From positions 1 to 64,000 of the forward strand of contig JAMAHW010000051.1 of assembly GCA_023627715.1 (NCBI GenBank): DNA of 64,000 bases, given 5' to 3'. Of this stretch, positions 11,676 to 21,604 are shown piece by piece. Both the position numbers and the translations under genes were made by a program. Under the pieces are notes generated by a model. That model had not been told where the DNA came from. It saw nothing but the letters and a program-made list of their open reading frames with translations, and made no database searches. This DNA is from Periconia sp. R9002 (taxonomy: Eukaryota > Ascomycota > Dothideomycetes > Pleosporales > Periconiaceae). Within the stretch, counting starts at the first letter, position 1, and each line of letters opens with the position of its first letter.

Positions 11676-12576
11676 TGTCAATGAATAGCCGTCGTTAATG
11701 CACATTAGCTGCCGAAAGCCACTGCATGCAGTGGTCGGCTATGAGTCGCTGCATAACCACTCTCGCATCGCTGTTTATTCTAACAAAAACAATGCCGGCG
11801 TCGAATGAAGTCGAACACGGGACAGACCTAGTTAGCGCGCGCTCAATTCGATGACGATCAAAGCGAGGCCATCACTTTGGCTGGACCAATCCCTGCAGGG
11901 GGTAATAAGCCTAGTGTCCGCATCGAGCAAGTGTTTATTGTTTCACGAATGCCCCTGGGAAGAACGAACCGTTTGGGGCACTTGACGTCTGCTTTTGGCA
12001 TCCTAAGCGCAACCCTGAGAATGTTGCGAGCTCGAGGTGCATAGTGATTACTACACTAGACGCCCAAGAAAGGGACGTTCCGTTAGCGAACTCCAGTGTA
12101 CGCGCGAGAAAACACCGTCTGGTTCGATGTACTCTGAATTAGCATCCACTTGGCTAGACAGCAAAACGTACATAGCCGCTGATACAGTTTGGAAGCAATT
12201 GGACCAGAATAGCTCGTCAGCAAAAGAAAAATGGAGAGAGCTGAACGATCAACACGAAGAAAGCATAACGAGGATTTCAGCCACTCCAGGGGCCCCGAGT
12301 AAACGGTTGGAGGACTGACTCGGACATTGCTTAGTACAAGGAGAACCCCACAACTGCGGCGGGAACATGGATTACGAAAGTCCGGCGACCACTGACGCTA
12401 ATCCGTTTGGTAACGGTATACGATCAATGTCACGACCCCGTATAAAGAATGCTTCCGCTGCTCTCCAGTCTACTCCTCACGGCTCAACCACTTTCTCTTC
12501 TTTTGCATTTTTGTTTCATTGTACCTTCGCAGTCACTCGTTATTGCTGCATACACACTCGTTAACAACATATAATC
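11676..12576. other. Intergenic upstream of the repetitive secreted protein
   Basis: About 900 bp. A 93-codon open stretch at 12037-12318 begins at GTG and has no family likeness, so I do not call it a gene. The right end holds a TATA-like box and a CT-rich leader belonging to the next gene. Confidence 0.45.
12441..12447 (+). promoter_or_regulatory. TATA-like box of the secreted repeat protein
   Basis: TATAAAG lies about 135 bp before the ATG at 12577 and is followed by a pyrimidine-rich leader (CTCCAGTCTACTCCTC, TTTCTCTTCTTTT). This layout is typical of strongly expressed fungal genes. Function is inferred from position. Confidence 0.4.
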
Positions 12577-14922
12577 ATGTCTGGCAAGGCCATCATTGCC
12601 CTGTCTGCTTTGAGCAGCTTGGCAGCAGCTCTTCCCGGCTACGACTCTTACACTCCGGTCGTTCCCTCCAAGCCTGCCGGCTATGGTGGTGAGAAATCTT
12701 CCGCCCTCCCATCTTCTTCGGCTCCAATTGGTTACGGCGGCCCATCTTCAGCCACTAAGCCTGTGACTGCTTCCAAGCCCCAGGAGACTGCTTCCAAGCC
12801 TTACGGTGGTGAGAAGCCTTCTGGCAGCAAGCACACCCCTAGCTTCCCATCTGGCGTCGCCAAACCGTCTGGCACTGGTAATGGCGGCCACGGATATGGA
12901 GGTCACAACACCTACACTCCTCCCAAGGGTACCGACGTTCCCTCTATTCCCGCCCACGGAGCTGCTGACAACTGCGTCACCTACTCCACTGCCTACACCA
13001 CGGTGACCTCCGTCTACACCTCTACCCAGGTCATCACTGTTACCTCCACCGCCCCTGGTGCTGGTAGCACCGACGTTGCCAACAGCTACAGCTACGGCAG
13101 CGGTAGTGGCAGCGGCAGCTCCGATACCCCAGGTAGCTCCTACGGCTCTGGCAACACCCCTTCTTCTGGAAGCGGAAGCAGCACCCCGTCTTCGGGCTCA
13201 AGCACTCCTGAGACCCCCTCCAGCGGTGGATCTTATGGCAACACCCCATCCAGCGGCAGTGGAAGCAGCACCCCGTCGTCTGGCTCAAGCACTCCCGAGA
13301 CCCCCTCAAGCGGTGGTTCTTACGGAAGCACCCCCGGATCTTCCGGCACTCCATCCACTGGTGGTTCTTATGGAAGCACCCCTGGATCTTCCGGCACTCC
13401 CGAGACCCCCTCAAGCGGCGGTTCTTACGGAAGCACCCCTGGATCTTCAGGCAGCACTCCGGGTTCTTCCAGCACCCCATCCACTGGTGGCTCTTACGGA
13501 AGCACCCCTGGATCTTCCGGTAACACTCCTGGATCTTCCAACACTCCATCCACTGGTGGTTCTTATGGAAGCACTCCTGGATCTTCCGGCAACACACCTC
13601 CCACCGGTGGCAAGCCCCACGGTCCCTACGGATCTCACAACGGTACTCACGCTTCTCCTAGCGGTGTGAAGCCCAGCGGTCACGGTCACGGTGGTCACGG
13701 TGGACAATACGGCACCAGCCCCAAGCCAACTGGCAGCGCTCCCAGCCACGGTTCTGGATATGGAGGTAGCTCGCCCAGCGGCAGCGTCCCCAAGCCTAGC
13801 CACGGTTCCGGATATGGCGGTAGCTCCCCTAGCGGCAGCGTCCCTTACCCCAGCCACGGCTCCGGATACGGAGGCAGCGCTCCCAGCGGCAGCGTCCCCA
13901 AGCCTAGCCACGGTTCCGGATATGGAGGAAGCTCCCCCAGCGGCAGCGTTCCCAAGCCCTCTGGTGGTGCTGGCTACGGCACTGTCCCCTCTGCCAGCCA
14001 CGTAACTCCTGGTTCTAAGCCCACCGAGTCTGGTCACGGTGGATACGGCGCTCCTTCTCAGACTGTCTCTGCCTCCTCTGCCTCCAAGCCCGCTCCTACC
14101 CAGCCCGGATCTGGCTACGGTCAACCCGGAAAGCCTGAGGAGAGCAAGCCCGCTGCCACTCAGCCCGGCTCTGGTTACGGATCTCCTTCGTCTGCTGTGT
14201 CAGTTCCTGGCCCCAAGCCCACTGAGGGTGGTCACGGAGGATACGGTTCTCCTTCTCACACTGTCTCTGCCTCCTCTGCCTCCAAGCCCGCTCCTACCCA
14301 GCCTGGATCTGGCTACGGTCAACCCGGAAAGCCTGAGGAGAGCAAGCCCGCTGCCACTCAGCCCGGTTCTGGTTACGGATCTCCTTCCTCTGCCTCTAAG
14401 CCCGCTGCTACTCAGCCCGGATCTGGTTACGGCCAACCCGGCAAGCCCACTGAGCCTGCGAAGCCCACTCAGCCCGGCTCTGGCTACGGACAACCTGGCA
14501 AGCCTGAAGAGACCAAGCCTGCTGCTACTCAACCTGGATCTGGCTACGGCCAGCCCGGCAAGCCTGAGGAAACTAAGCCTGCTGCTACCCAGCCCGGCTC
14601 CGGTTACGGCCAGCCTTCTAAGCCTGAGGAGAGCAAGCCCGCTGCCACTCAACCTGGCTCCGGTTACGGCCAGCCTTCCAAGCCTGAGGAGAGCAAGCCT
14701 GCCGCTACCCAGCCCGGCTCTGGCTATGGCCAGCCCAGCAAGCCCGAGGAGACGAAGCCCGCTGCTACCCAGCCTGGATCTGGCTACGGTCAGCCTTCCA
14801 AGCCTGAGGAGACGAAGCCTGCCACTCAACCCGGCTCTGGATACGGACAGCCTTCCAAACCCGCCGACAGCTACAAGCCCGTCGAGCCCAAGCCTTACGG
14901 CTACCGCATGTTCAAGGCCTAA
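12577..14922 (+). CDS. Secreted repetitive Gly/Tyr/Pro/Ser-rich structural protein
   Basis: One uninterrupted frame of 781 aa. Residues 1-18 form a signal peptide (MSGKAIIALSALSSLAAA). A spacer with CVTYSTAYTTVTSVYTSTQ (about 133-152) resembles the Thr/Ser segment seen before repeats in fungal cell-wall proteins and holds the only cysteine. Three repeat blocks follow: GGSYGSTPGSSGTP units, then HGSGYGGSSPSGSVPKPS units, then KPAATQPGSGYGQPGKPEE units through to the C-terminus. I see no GPI-attachment tail; the protein ends YGYRMFKA. The repeats are nearly identical in DNA, so copy number may vary between strains. A wall, adhesive or matrix role is inferred from composition; there is no domain homology to confirm it. 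Reverse-strand frames across the repeats are compositional shadows. Confidence 0.85.
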   Translation: MSGKAIIALSALSSLAAALPGYDSYTPVVPSKPAGYGGEKSSALPSSSAPIGYGGPSSATKPVTASKPQETASKPYGGEKPSGSKHTPSFPSGVAKPSGTGNGGHGYGGHNTYTPPKGTDVPSIPAHGAADNCVTYSTAYTTVTSVYTSTQVITVTSTAPGAGSTDVANSYSYGSGSGSGSSDTPGSSYGSGNTPSSGSGSSTPSSGSSTPETPSSGGSYGNTPSSGSGSSTPSSGSSTPETPSSGGSYGSTPGSSGTPSTGGSYGSTPGSSGTPETPSSGGSYGSTPGSSGSTPGSSSTPSTGGSYGSTPGSSGNTPGSSNTPSTGGSYGSTPGSSGNTPPTGGKPHGPYGSHNGTHASPSGVKPSGHGHGGHGGQYGTSPKPTGSAPSHGSGYGGSSPSGSVPKPSHGSGYGGSSPSGSVPYPSHGSGYGGSAPSGSVPKPSHGSGYGGSSPSGSVPKPSGGAGYGTVPSASHVTPGSKPTESGHGGYGAPSQTVSASSASKPAPTQPGSGYGQPGKPEESKPAATQPGSGYGSPSSAVSVPGPKPTEGGHGGYGSPSHTVSASSASKPAPTQPGSGYGQPGKPEESKPAATQPGSGYGSPSSASKPAATQPGSGYGQPGKPTEPAKPTQPGSGYGQPGKPEETKPAATQPGSGYGQPGKPEETKPAATQPGSGYGQPSKPEESKPAATQPGSGYGQPSKPEESKPAATQPGSGYGQPSKPEETKPAATQPGSGYGQPSKPEETKPATQPGSGYGQPSKPADSYKPVEPKPYGYRMFKA
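13200..14860 (+). repeat. Intragenic tandem repeat blocks
   Basis: Within the secreted protein, three successive families of short in-frame repeats occur: roughly 13200-13610 (SYGSTPGSSG type), 13735-13965 (HGSGYGGSSPSGSVPKP type) and 14080-14860 (PAATQPGSGYGQPGKPEE type). Neighbouring copies differ mainly at synonymous sites, which suggests recent expansion under protein-level constraint. Confidence 0.8.
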
Positions 14923-16221
14923 GTGCGCCGTGTAGATGGCACCAAAGGCGAATGATAATTTTAGGCGTCCCATGTACTTGCATATATCATCAATGAGCGG
15001 ATTCCCAGGTTTTTTCTGTTTATCAAAGGGAAATGTGTATTTCCTATGTTCTAGTCTCTTTTCCTATAATTCTGTAGATTCACTTCTTTAATTTTATCTG
15101 TGCATGAAACGAAAAAAACATGACACAATTACACTCCTTTGGTTCTTTTTTGCCGTCGCTCATCAAAATGTTTTGACCTATCTGACTTTGTGCCTACGTG
15201 TGAGTGAAAGAGTGACTTTGGAAGTAGTCGCCCCAATTCGGACTTGATGGAACAGGGGAAAGAAGCTTTCGTCGAGTTTTTACCCGATTGATTGTCTCGA
15301 CTTGGACTTATCAGACTCAGACTATTGACCGAGCTTTGTCTCCGTCCGGCGCTGGTCGGACCGCAAGCCAAATCCGTATGTGATTCAATCAATCACCCAA
15401 CATTTGAGCCACCTTTCCCTTTTCTCAATAACCGAGTGTGACTGACACCAAAATTCAATAGACTCGTTTTGAACGGTGTGTAGGCTAGTTGGCGAGTCAA
15501 TGATAATCACGTACTTTCTCGTACTCGTACCGGTCGGTATGTACCTTGCATTTGTTGCTTGCATAATATTATGTAGTTATGTGTGGAGTGTGTATGGGTG
15601 TATGAATGTGGCTGTGCATTGGAATTCGTGCATAACTACCTACACGGGTTAGGTTTATACCGCTTGAGGTAGGTAGGTTACTTTGAGTACATACTTGTCA
15701 GAACCTATGTAATCTCCGTCCTGGTCCGAGACGTGGTGGCTGGCTCGCTTTTATTTTTATGATGAGCAAAAAAGGAAAAGGAAATGGAAAAGGAAATGTG
15801 GCGGACAGACGGCGACGGCGGAGGAGGAGGCGGAGGCGGGGGGTGGGGGATGGAGGTTTTTGTTTTTTGTTTTTTATTTTTTGTATTAAGAGGACGGGAG
15901 GGGACGGGACGGTGGAGACGGGAAGAGATGGAATGTGGGTTTGGGTTTGGGTTGGGTTTCATTTGGCGAGGGTTTGGTGTTTCTTTTTTTGATTGTTTTC
16001 TTTCTTTTTCTTTTGTTTTTTGAGGGGGTGATGGTGAGGAGTTGGGGAGGGGAGGTGTTCACACTTAAATGCATGCGGCAGATGTGTGATTGAAAACAAT
16101 TTCCGAAACCTGCCATTATGGTATGGTGGTGGTATGCTTTCTCCAACCGTCCGCTGAGTTTTATACGGCACCAATGTTGAATAGCTTTTTATTTGAGCAT
16201 ATTCGCTTGTATTTCTATGCT
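14923..16221. other. Intergenic, low-complexity
   Basis: About 1.3 kb between the secreted protein and the broken kinase gene. It includes GAGGTAGGTAGGTTA at about 15666-15680 and a purine-rich run at 15805-15860 that gives meaningless poly-Arg or poly-Gly frames. No gene is supportable. Confidence 0.5.
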
Positions 16222-17188
16222 TTATTCTGCTGCATGACCCATTTCTGCTTCGATGGCTGCAACAACCTCGTTCGCCGTCTCAAAACGACGCTCTATGCAG
16301 CATCCCCGGATAACATCTGCAAGGGGTACGTCGACCAGGCTTGGAAACTGTCCCTGTTCGTAGAGCTTCCGAACACGATCCATGTAATCAAACCGTTCCT
16401 CGCCCTGTGGCGCTGGGCCGTCGTGAAATGGTTGATGCCCGGTCATGATAATATAGATGACTACTTCCAGACTGAATAAGTCGAGTCTTGGTAACTTGAG
16501 TTCATCATCTGTCAGCAGAAACGGATCACTAAAGGGATCATCGGGAAGTAGCCCCCCGAACAAGTCTAACGCCTCGCATCTAGAGCCGCCAAAGTCGGCG
16601 AGAAGCAGCTCTGGAAATGCTCCATCACGATGCACGAGGATATTGTACGTGCCGAGATTGGAGTGGATAATCTCTTTTTCGTAGATATATTCAATGGCTT
16701 GAGCAATTTGTAAACTCCACTGCTTCCGTAACGTGCTATTGATGTTGGGGTTGAATTTTTCGATGTATGATTGCATGTCACCAGTTTGCCTCGCCGAGTA
16801 ACAATACCTCCTTCATGCCCTGAATATCACAAAACCCCTTGTATCTGGTAGCTGTGTGAGAATAATTGTAAGGTGGGATGGTAGCAACATACTTGACAAT
16901 TCTGGGGTGAGACCCTAACCGTAGGAAGAGCTTCTGCTCTACCATGGAAGCATTGGCAACCTCGGCATTCCACCGCTCGCGGTAGAGAAGTCCCTCTGAC
17001 ATCTCCCGTGGTATTTTAGCAACCAGCCCGTTTCCAGAACTGTAGACGACAGATATACACCCGAAATTATTTAGAATCTCCATTTGAGATAAAATCGGGA
17101 CAGACTTGAAAGGCGCTGTGCGTTGAAAGATGGATGGTGCGTACAAAGTCGAGGCGTTGATGACTGGTGGGGCACGATCTATCAACAT
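16222..17188 (-). pseudogene. Kinase-like gene, frameshifted, catalytic Asp replaced
   Basis: Two abutting leftward frames encode one kinase-like domain. The first (17188-16778) has an ATP-binding Lys in GLVAKIPRE and then SHPRIVKY and EVLLLGEAN. The second (16776-16222) continues GDMQSYIEKF, QIAQAIEYIYEKEIIHS, LLADFGGS, LDLFSLEVVIYIIMTG. Fungal kinases of this type run through this point without a break, so one extra base or a two-base loss near 16780 separates the halves. The catalytic loop reads HSNLGTYN, where the family has HSD or HRD, so the base Asp is Asn; the DFG is kept. The glycine loop is also poor. An intron-like stretch (GTATGT...CACACAG) lies near 16850-16890, but removing it leads to a stop. 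I read it as a decaying or pseudokinase gene. A sequencing error could explain the shift but not the Asn. Confidence 0.65.
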
Positions 17189-17725
17189 CTACCCTTCGAC
17201 GTGTACGAGCGGGACGAGAAGCCAATGACATTGTTTTACTCATTGTCACAGTCTTAGCTTGCGAAACTAAGCATCAAAACCGGAACAATATACGCCAATA
17301 TACCTTGCAGATTCATAACCGTGAAGTTCAAAACCCGACGCACAATACACCCTCACCAAAATTTGCAAGCAAAAGTGCCATCACCACAAGGCATGCAACC
17401 ATTTATACACCTATGTAGTCATGAATATAAGAGATCCGCGATTTCTTCTTTTAGAGGAACCGGAGTTGGAGTTCTGCCGGAGATCACGCCGCGTCTTATA
17501 GGAATGAGTCTCCGGCTCTTGGGCTTCATCATGTCAAACTGTATGTACGGTGGCGGGATTTTTCGCTGCGTATAGAGGCCCTTCCCGTACAGGGAGGGAC
17601 GATTCGAATGCGAGCTATTGACTTGAGTGACGCACTTAGTTGCCTGTGTGCCCGTCCCGGCCAAGGACGTCTACCCAGTGTGCCCGCACCATGTGTCGAT
17701 ACCCAGGGTAGTTACTCTGTGAGGA
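17189..17725. other. Intergenic
   Basis: About 540 bp between the broken kinase and the ubiquitin-like-domain gene, both read leftwards. Short frames show no likeness to known proteins. Confidence 0.5.
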
Positions 17726-19084
17726 TCAAACTTCAATTTGAATTTCATTGACTTGAGTGACGACCTTGGCTTTGGGATTGGAGGCTGGCCAGCCGACAAT
17801 TTCTTCGGATGGTGGACGCAACTTGCTCGAGGAAATGTTGGTGTGACTCAGAACGATTGATGTACTAATAAGCTGTACTCGTCGGAATTTCCGTACGTTG
17901 ATTAATGCATCTTCCTCTTCCCGCTTGCTCTCCTTCCCTGGCCCTGTTGGTTCATCCGTGTCATTGGTGTCTCCGATAACTTTTTCGATATGGCGGAATA
18001 TGGCGCCACAGGCGATGCTAAGTAAGTGAGAACAAGGAAAAGGTACCCATTTCAAGATAGTCTCGACTCACCATGTAATTTCCTTCCCTGGTGCCTCCGG
18101 ATGATCCGTGCCACAACGTAGACATGAAGATTTGGTGTCTGTTTGCTGTTGCTTGAATACCATGCTCATTGCAACCCTTTGCCCAGGATAAAAGCAAATA
18201 TTCCATGGCGTAGCGAGATCGATTGGGTGTTGGGTTCCTAACTCCTCTATTGCAAACTCGCCACGATCAATCATGGCCGGACCGCAACCTGAGTCTTTGA
18301 GGTTGATCTTTAGTACGGCTAGCAAGGCCTCTGGTGATCTGACAAATTCCAAATGAAACGGGCTCTCTTTATTAAATGGATCAATTAGATATACTGGCTG
18401 TTGGCGCTGAATCTGCCCTGGGATCCGGAGGATGAATAGCTGAATGTCGTGAACAATTTGGAAGACACGTATATTTGTGTGGACTATTTGAGCGCTCGAT
18501 TCAAGCAACGCTTTTCCCTGCTGAACACTTTGAGCGACGCTGTCGGTAATGATACTGAGCACGCCCATGGCCTGAGATGAGAAGTCCTGTATCCTCCTGG
18601 AAAGGCTGTCATGTTGGGAACTCTGCCTATGTGCTTGCGCGGTCGTTGCTCCTGTTTGCAGAGCTGACAGCAGAATTGTAATGCTGCTCGTATGGCCTCT
18701 GATCTCGGCTCGAAATTCCTCCAGATTATCTTTCTTGCATACCGCCCACTTGATTTTGACCCACGCATCCTTAATCTTTGAGTCCGTTCCGCCTTGTTGC
18801 AGATGAGGCTGATCCTTCTGTATCTTCTTATAGAATGCATCAATCGTCTGCTGGCATTGCAATGCAGCTTGCCGCAGTGCGACCTTCTCAAAATTATGGC
18901 CGACATCGGGGTCGAGACGCTTCACCTGGAGGAGCGCGGATTCTAGCGCATAAAGTTCGTTGATCAATGAGCGGAACGAGGAACTCGCATAGGAGGATTC
19001 GCGAAGGGCATCGATCACGGTGCCGACGAGCCTGAGTACTGCGAGAAAATCGCCAACGGAGAAGCCGAAACCTACGGGCATCAT
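17726..19084 (-). CDS. Fungal protein with STAND-type N-terminal region and ubiquitin-like domain
   Basis: Two exons, 19084-18072 and 18017-17726, giving 434 aa. The N-terminus (GFGFSVGDFLAVLRLVGTVIDAL...) and the helical region after it match the N-terminal domain common in fungal NLR/STAND proteins and their free-standing relatives. Residues about 235-330 (QQPVYLIDPFNKESPFHLEF, then IDRGEFAIEEL, PWNICFYPGQRVAMSMVF) match the fungal ubiquitin-like domain paired with that N-terminus. A zinc-ribbon-like CxxC...CxxC follows (CLRCGTDHPEAPGKEITC, IACGAIFRH), formed only after splicing. There is no NACHT or NB-ARC module. The biochemical role is unknown; related proteins are expanded in fungi and often linked to non-self recognition, which is inference here. 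Confidence 0.75.
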
Positions 19085-20468
19085 ATCCTTTGCAACTGGT
19101 AGAGAGTTATCCTGTCACTCCTAGGTTCGGTGTCTTTAGGTATTGACCTCATGCAAATTGTTGCGCTGCGGCTGGATGGAGTTGTTCGATTTTGGCATAG
19201 CCATATCACGAGTCGCTTGAGCGTGGCGCAGCAAAGCCATTGCATATGTATGTATGTACTGTACTTACATATCATAGGTAGCATAGGAATCGCATGCCTA
19301 GCATGTTTACTGGCCAAAAACCTACACCAATGAGGCATGTTCTTCCAGGTACAATATATGCATCACTGGACAACCGCACGTCTTAATGCCGTGTATACCT
19401 ACCCCATGTGTGTAAAGGTGAATAGTTTACTCGGGGTTTTACCTATATCGTAGCCTTGAGATACAAAATTAGCAATAGACAATCAGGGCAGCTCTTATTC
19501 AGGCGTAGCGGTATGATAAATTACATGCGCAACAATGGTCATCAGGAACTTTTCAGGATTCTCGCCAGATGGGACGGTGCCAGGTCTAAATGGTTACGAA
19601 GATCAGCTCTCAACGATCACACTCTCGTATAGGCTCCGCATGGTACTTACCGTTCCACCAGAGGTATCGATTCTTCTGGACTTGCCTGGTTCCTACCTCC
19701 ATTCCGAGGCCCTTGAAGAGGCGTTTAGAAGCCACTTGATCCTCTAATGCGTTGTCCAAATATCCTGAGTATGCTGTCGATAAGGGCTTCAATTTCGTCC
19801 TGATCAATCGCGAGCAACCAGGTCCTTCTTTGGGCACTCGATGAAATGCTCTTTTTCAATCTGTGCCACCTCAGTCGGTTCTATCCCGAGGTTAAGAAGA
19901 TAAGTATTGCAGCCGTTTCTGCGATTTCTTTTGTTTGGAAACATGGGCCACGGTTTGTCTTGGACATGTAGGTAGTTACATCAATACTTATGTATACTGA
20001 TATATTTACCCATTGCAGGTCTTCCCGCTAGCCGGCTGAACCCGCTTGTTTTTGTTTCACCCAACAATGTAAGATTACAGCATGAGCGCAGTAAGATATC
20101 AATCCTATATATTAGGGAAATTTTGAAACAATTCATTGAAGAAATCATCGCTTCGTTGGTGTAGTCGGTTATCACGGTTCTCAAACATCCTTTCTAACAT
20201 TCTTCTAGTCGGTCTCATATTGAAAAATATGACTGTTCTTACCCTTACTATTCTCCCGGAATAGGCGATGTGGCGCGAGTAGTGTATTTTTAATCGTTAC
20301 ACTGTGAGACGTCGGAGACATGATTTTTCCGATGGGTCAGCGGTTCCCAACGTACGCTTTTTTCAAGCTTGTGCTTTTACTTTTAGTAACGACCCAGGCG
20401 ATACTCGATCGGTCCTTCTGCAACAATCAGAATCATTGTTGCCGATCAAAGACAGTGAATCTGTTCCA
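19085..20468. other. Intergenic with possible gene relic
   Basis: About 1.4 kb. On the minus strand at about 19540-19945, short consecutive frames look protein-like but are broken: one starts MFPNKRNRRNG and runs through LGIEPTEVAQIEKEH, and a shifted frame continues LLAIDQDEIEALIDSI. I cannot assign them, and they may be a decayed gene. The right end is the promoter of the hydrolase gene. Confidence 0.35.
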
Positions 20469-21392
20469 ATGGAAAATCCGCCGATTCCGACCGACGCGAA
20501 TCCCCACACGCCCTCATCGAACAAGAAAACGGGCAGACCCGACCCGTTTGTTGTCCAGCCAAAAGACAAACATACACACACTGCTATCTTGCTTCATGGC
20601 CTTGGGAGTAATGGTGAGAAATTCGGGGTCGAGTTCTTGGAGTCTGGTATCTCGTCCAGTGGGGCCAACCTTGCGGACTCGTTTCCAGGAACGAAATTCA
20701 TCTTCCCTACAGCCCAAAAGGGCCGAGCTACCGTTTTCAAACGAGCTCTGACAAATCAATGGTTCAACCTCGCCTCTTTGGAAGATCCTGTCAAACGCAC
20801 CGACCTGCAAGTAAATGGTCTAAGCGAATCGGGTAAATATATTCGGTTCATCCTAAGTGAAGAGATGGAGAGTATACCACCTCAAAACATTGTTCTAGGG
20901 GGCTTGAGTCAGGGTTGTGCAATGGCTATCTTTCTCTTGCTCAGTCTGGAGTTCCCTATCGGCGGCTTTGTGGGCATGAGTGGGTGGCTTCCTTTCGAAC
21001 AAGACCTCCACGAGATTGTGCACTCGGAAGACACTAAAAACGACGAAACAGAGACTGATCTTTTCAAATTCGGCGATGATGAAGGTGACGGCGAAGGAGA
21101 CATTGATACGTTCCTCCAGGCGGTCGGCTTAGCAAGAGACGTTCTGTCCGTGGAAGATACCAACGCCAGTAAGACTTGTGACTACACATGTCTGGGAACG
21201 CCTATCTTTCTCGGCCATGGTGAAAAAGACGAGAAGATAAAGTGTAAGTCTGGGGAGGGCGCGGCGAAAACACTTGCGTCCCTTGGTCTTGATGTTACAT
21301 GGAAAAGCTATTCGGAACTGGGCCATTGGTATGGTGTCCCAGATGAGATGGACGACATTTTAGAGTTTCTACGATCTACGCTGGCCTTATGA
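20469..21392 (+). CDS. Acyl-protein thioesterase/carboxylesterase-like hydrolase
   Basis: Single exon, 307 aa from the ATG at 20469. An in-frame ATG 55 codons upstream exists but adds no recognisable sequence. The alpha/beta-hydrolase signature is complete: TAILLHGLGSNGEKF (about 38-52, oxyanion region), nucleophile Ser147 in GGLSQG, Asp254 in LGHGEKDEKI, and His286 in ELGHWYG. This is the phospholipase/carboxylesterase family that includes acyl-protein thioesterases, which remove palmitate from proteins in the cytosol. It differs from the housekeeping enzyme by an acidic insert of about 40 residues (about 185-225), so it may be a specialised paralogue. It is convergent with the phosphotransferase-like gene to its right. 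Confidence 0.82.
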   Translation: MENPPIPTDANPHTPSSNKKTGRPDPFVVQPKDKHTHTAILLHGLGSNGEKFGVEFLESGISSSGANLADSFPGTKFIFPTAQKGRATVFKRALTNQWFNLASLEDPVKRTDLQVNGLSESGKYIRFILSEEMESIPPQNIVLGGLSQGCAMAIFLLLSLEFPIGGFVGMSGWLPFEQDLHEIVHSEDTKNDETETDLFKFGDDEGDGEGDIDTFLQAVGLARDVLSVEDTNASKTCDYTCLGTPIFLGHGEKDEKIKCKSGEGAAKTLASLGLDVTWKSYSELGHWYGVPDEMDDILEFLRSTLAL

Positions 21393-21604
21393 TAAGCTAC
21401 TGAACGCTGTTTCTCCTGTTATGGCATTTTGCTCCTGTTTCTTCACAACTATTAATGATGACCTGGTCCATCCTCGAATTCATGTGCATTTGGGTTGTGA
21501 CTAGATGCTGACTTTCTTTTTGTCGGGACCATCGTATGCCATAGCAACCATAGCATGAGGTGCGAGTGATCTTTGATAATGTATCTCTACAGCATGTGGA
21601 TAGT

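Noticed and set aside
12037..12318. 93-codon open frame before the secreted gene
   Set aside because: Starts with GTG just after a stop, has no domain, and lies in the promoter region. Might be a relic, but I cannot support it.
12748..14973. Long reverse-strand and alternate-frame ORFs across the repetitive secreted gene
   Set aside because: They exist because the repeats keep all frames open, and they have no independent signals. Only the frame with signal peptide and leader is kept.
15759..16023. Frames rich in Arg or Gly in intergenic DNA
   Set aside because: They come from a purine-rich low-complexity run and have no conserved content.
16850..16890. Intron-like GTATGT...CACACAG stretch in the kinase-like pseudogene
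   Set aside because: Removing it shifts into a frame that stops within ten codons, so it does not repair the gene.
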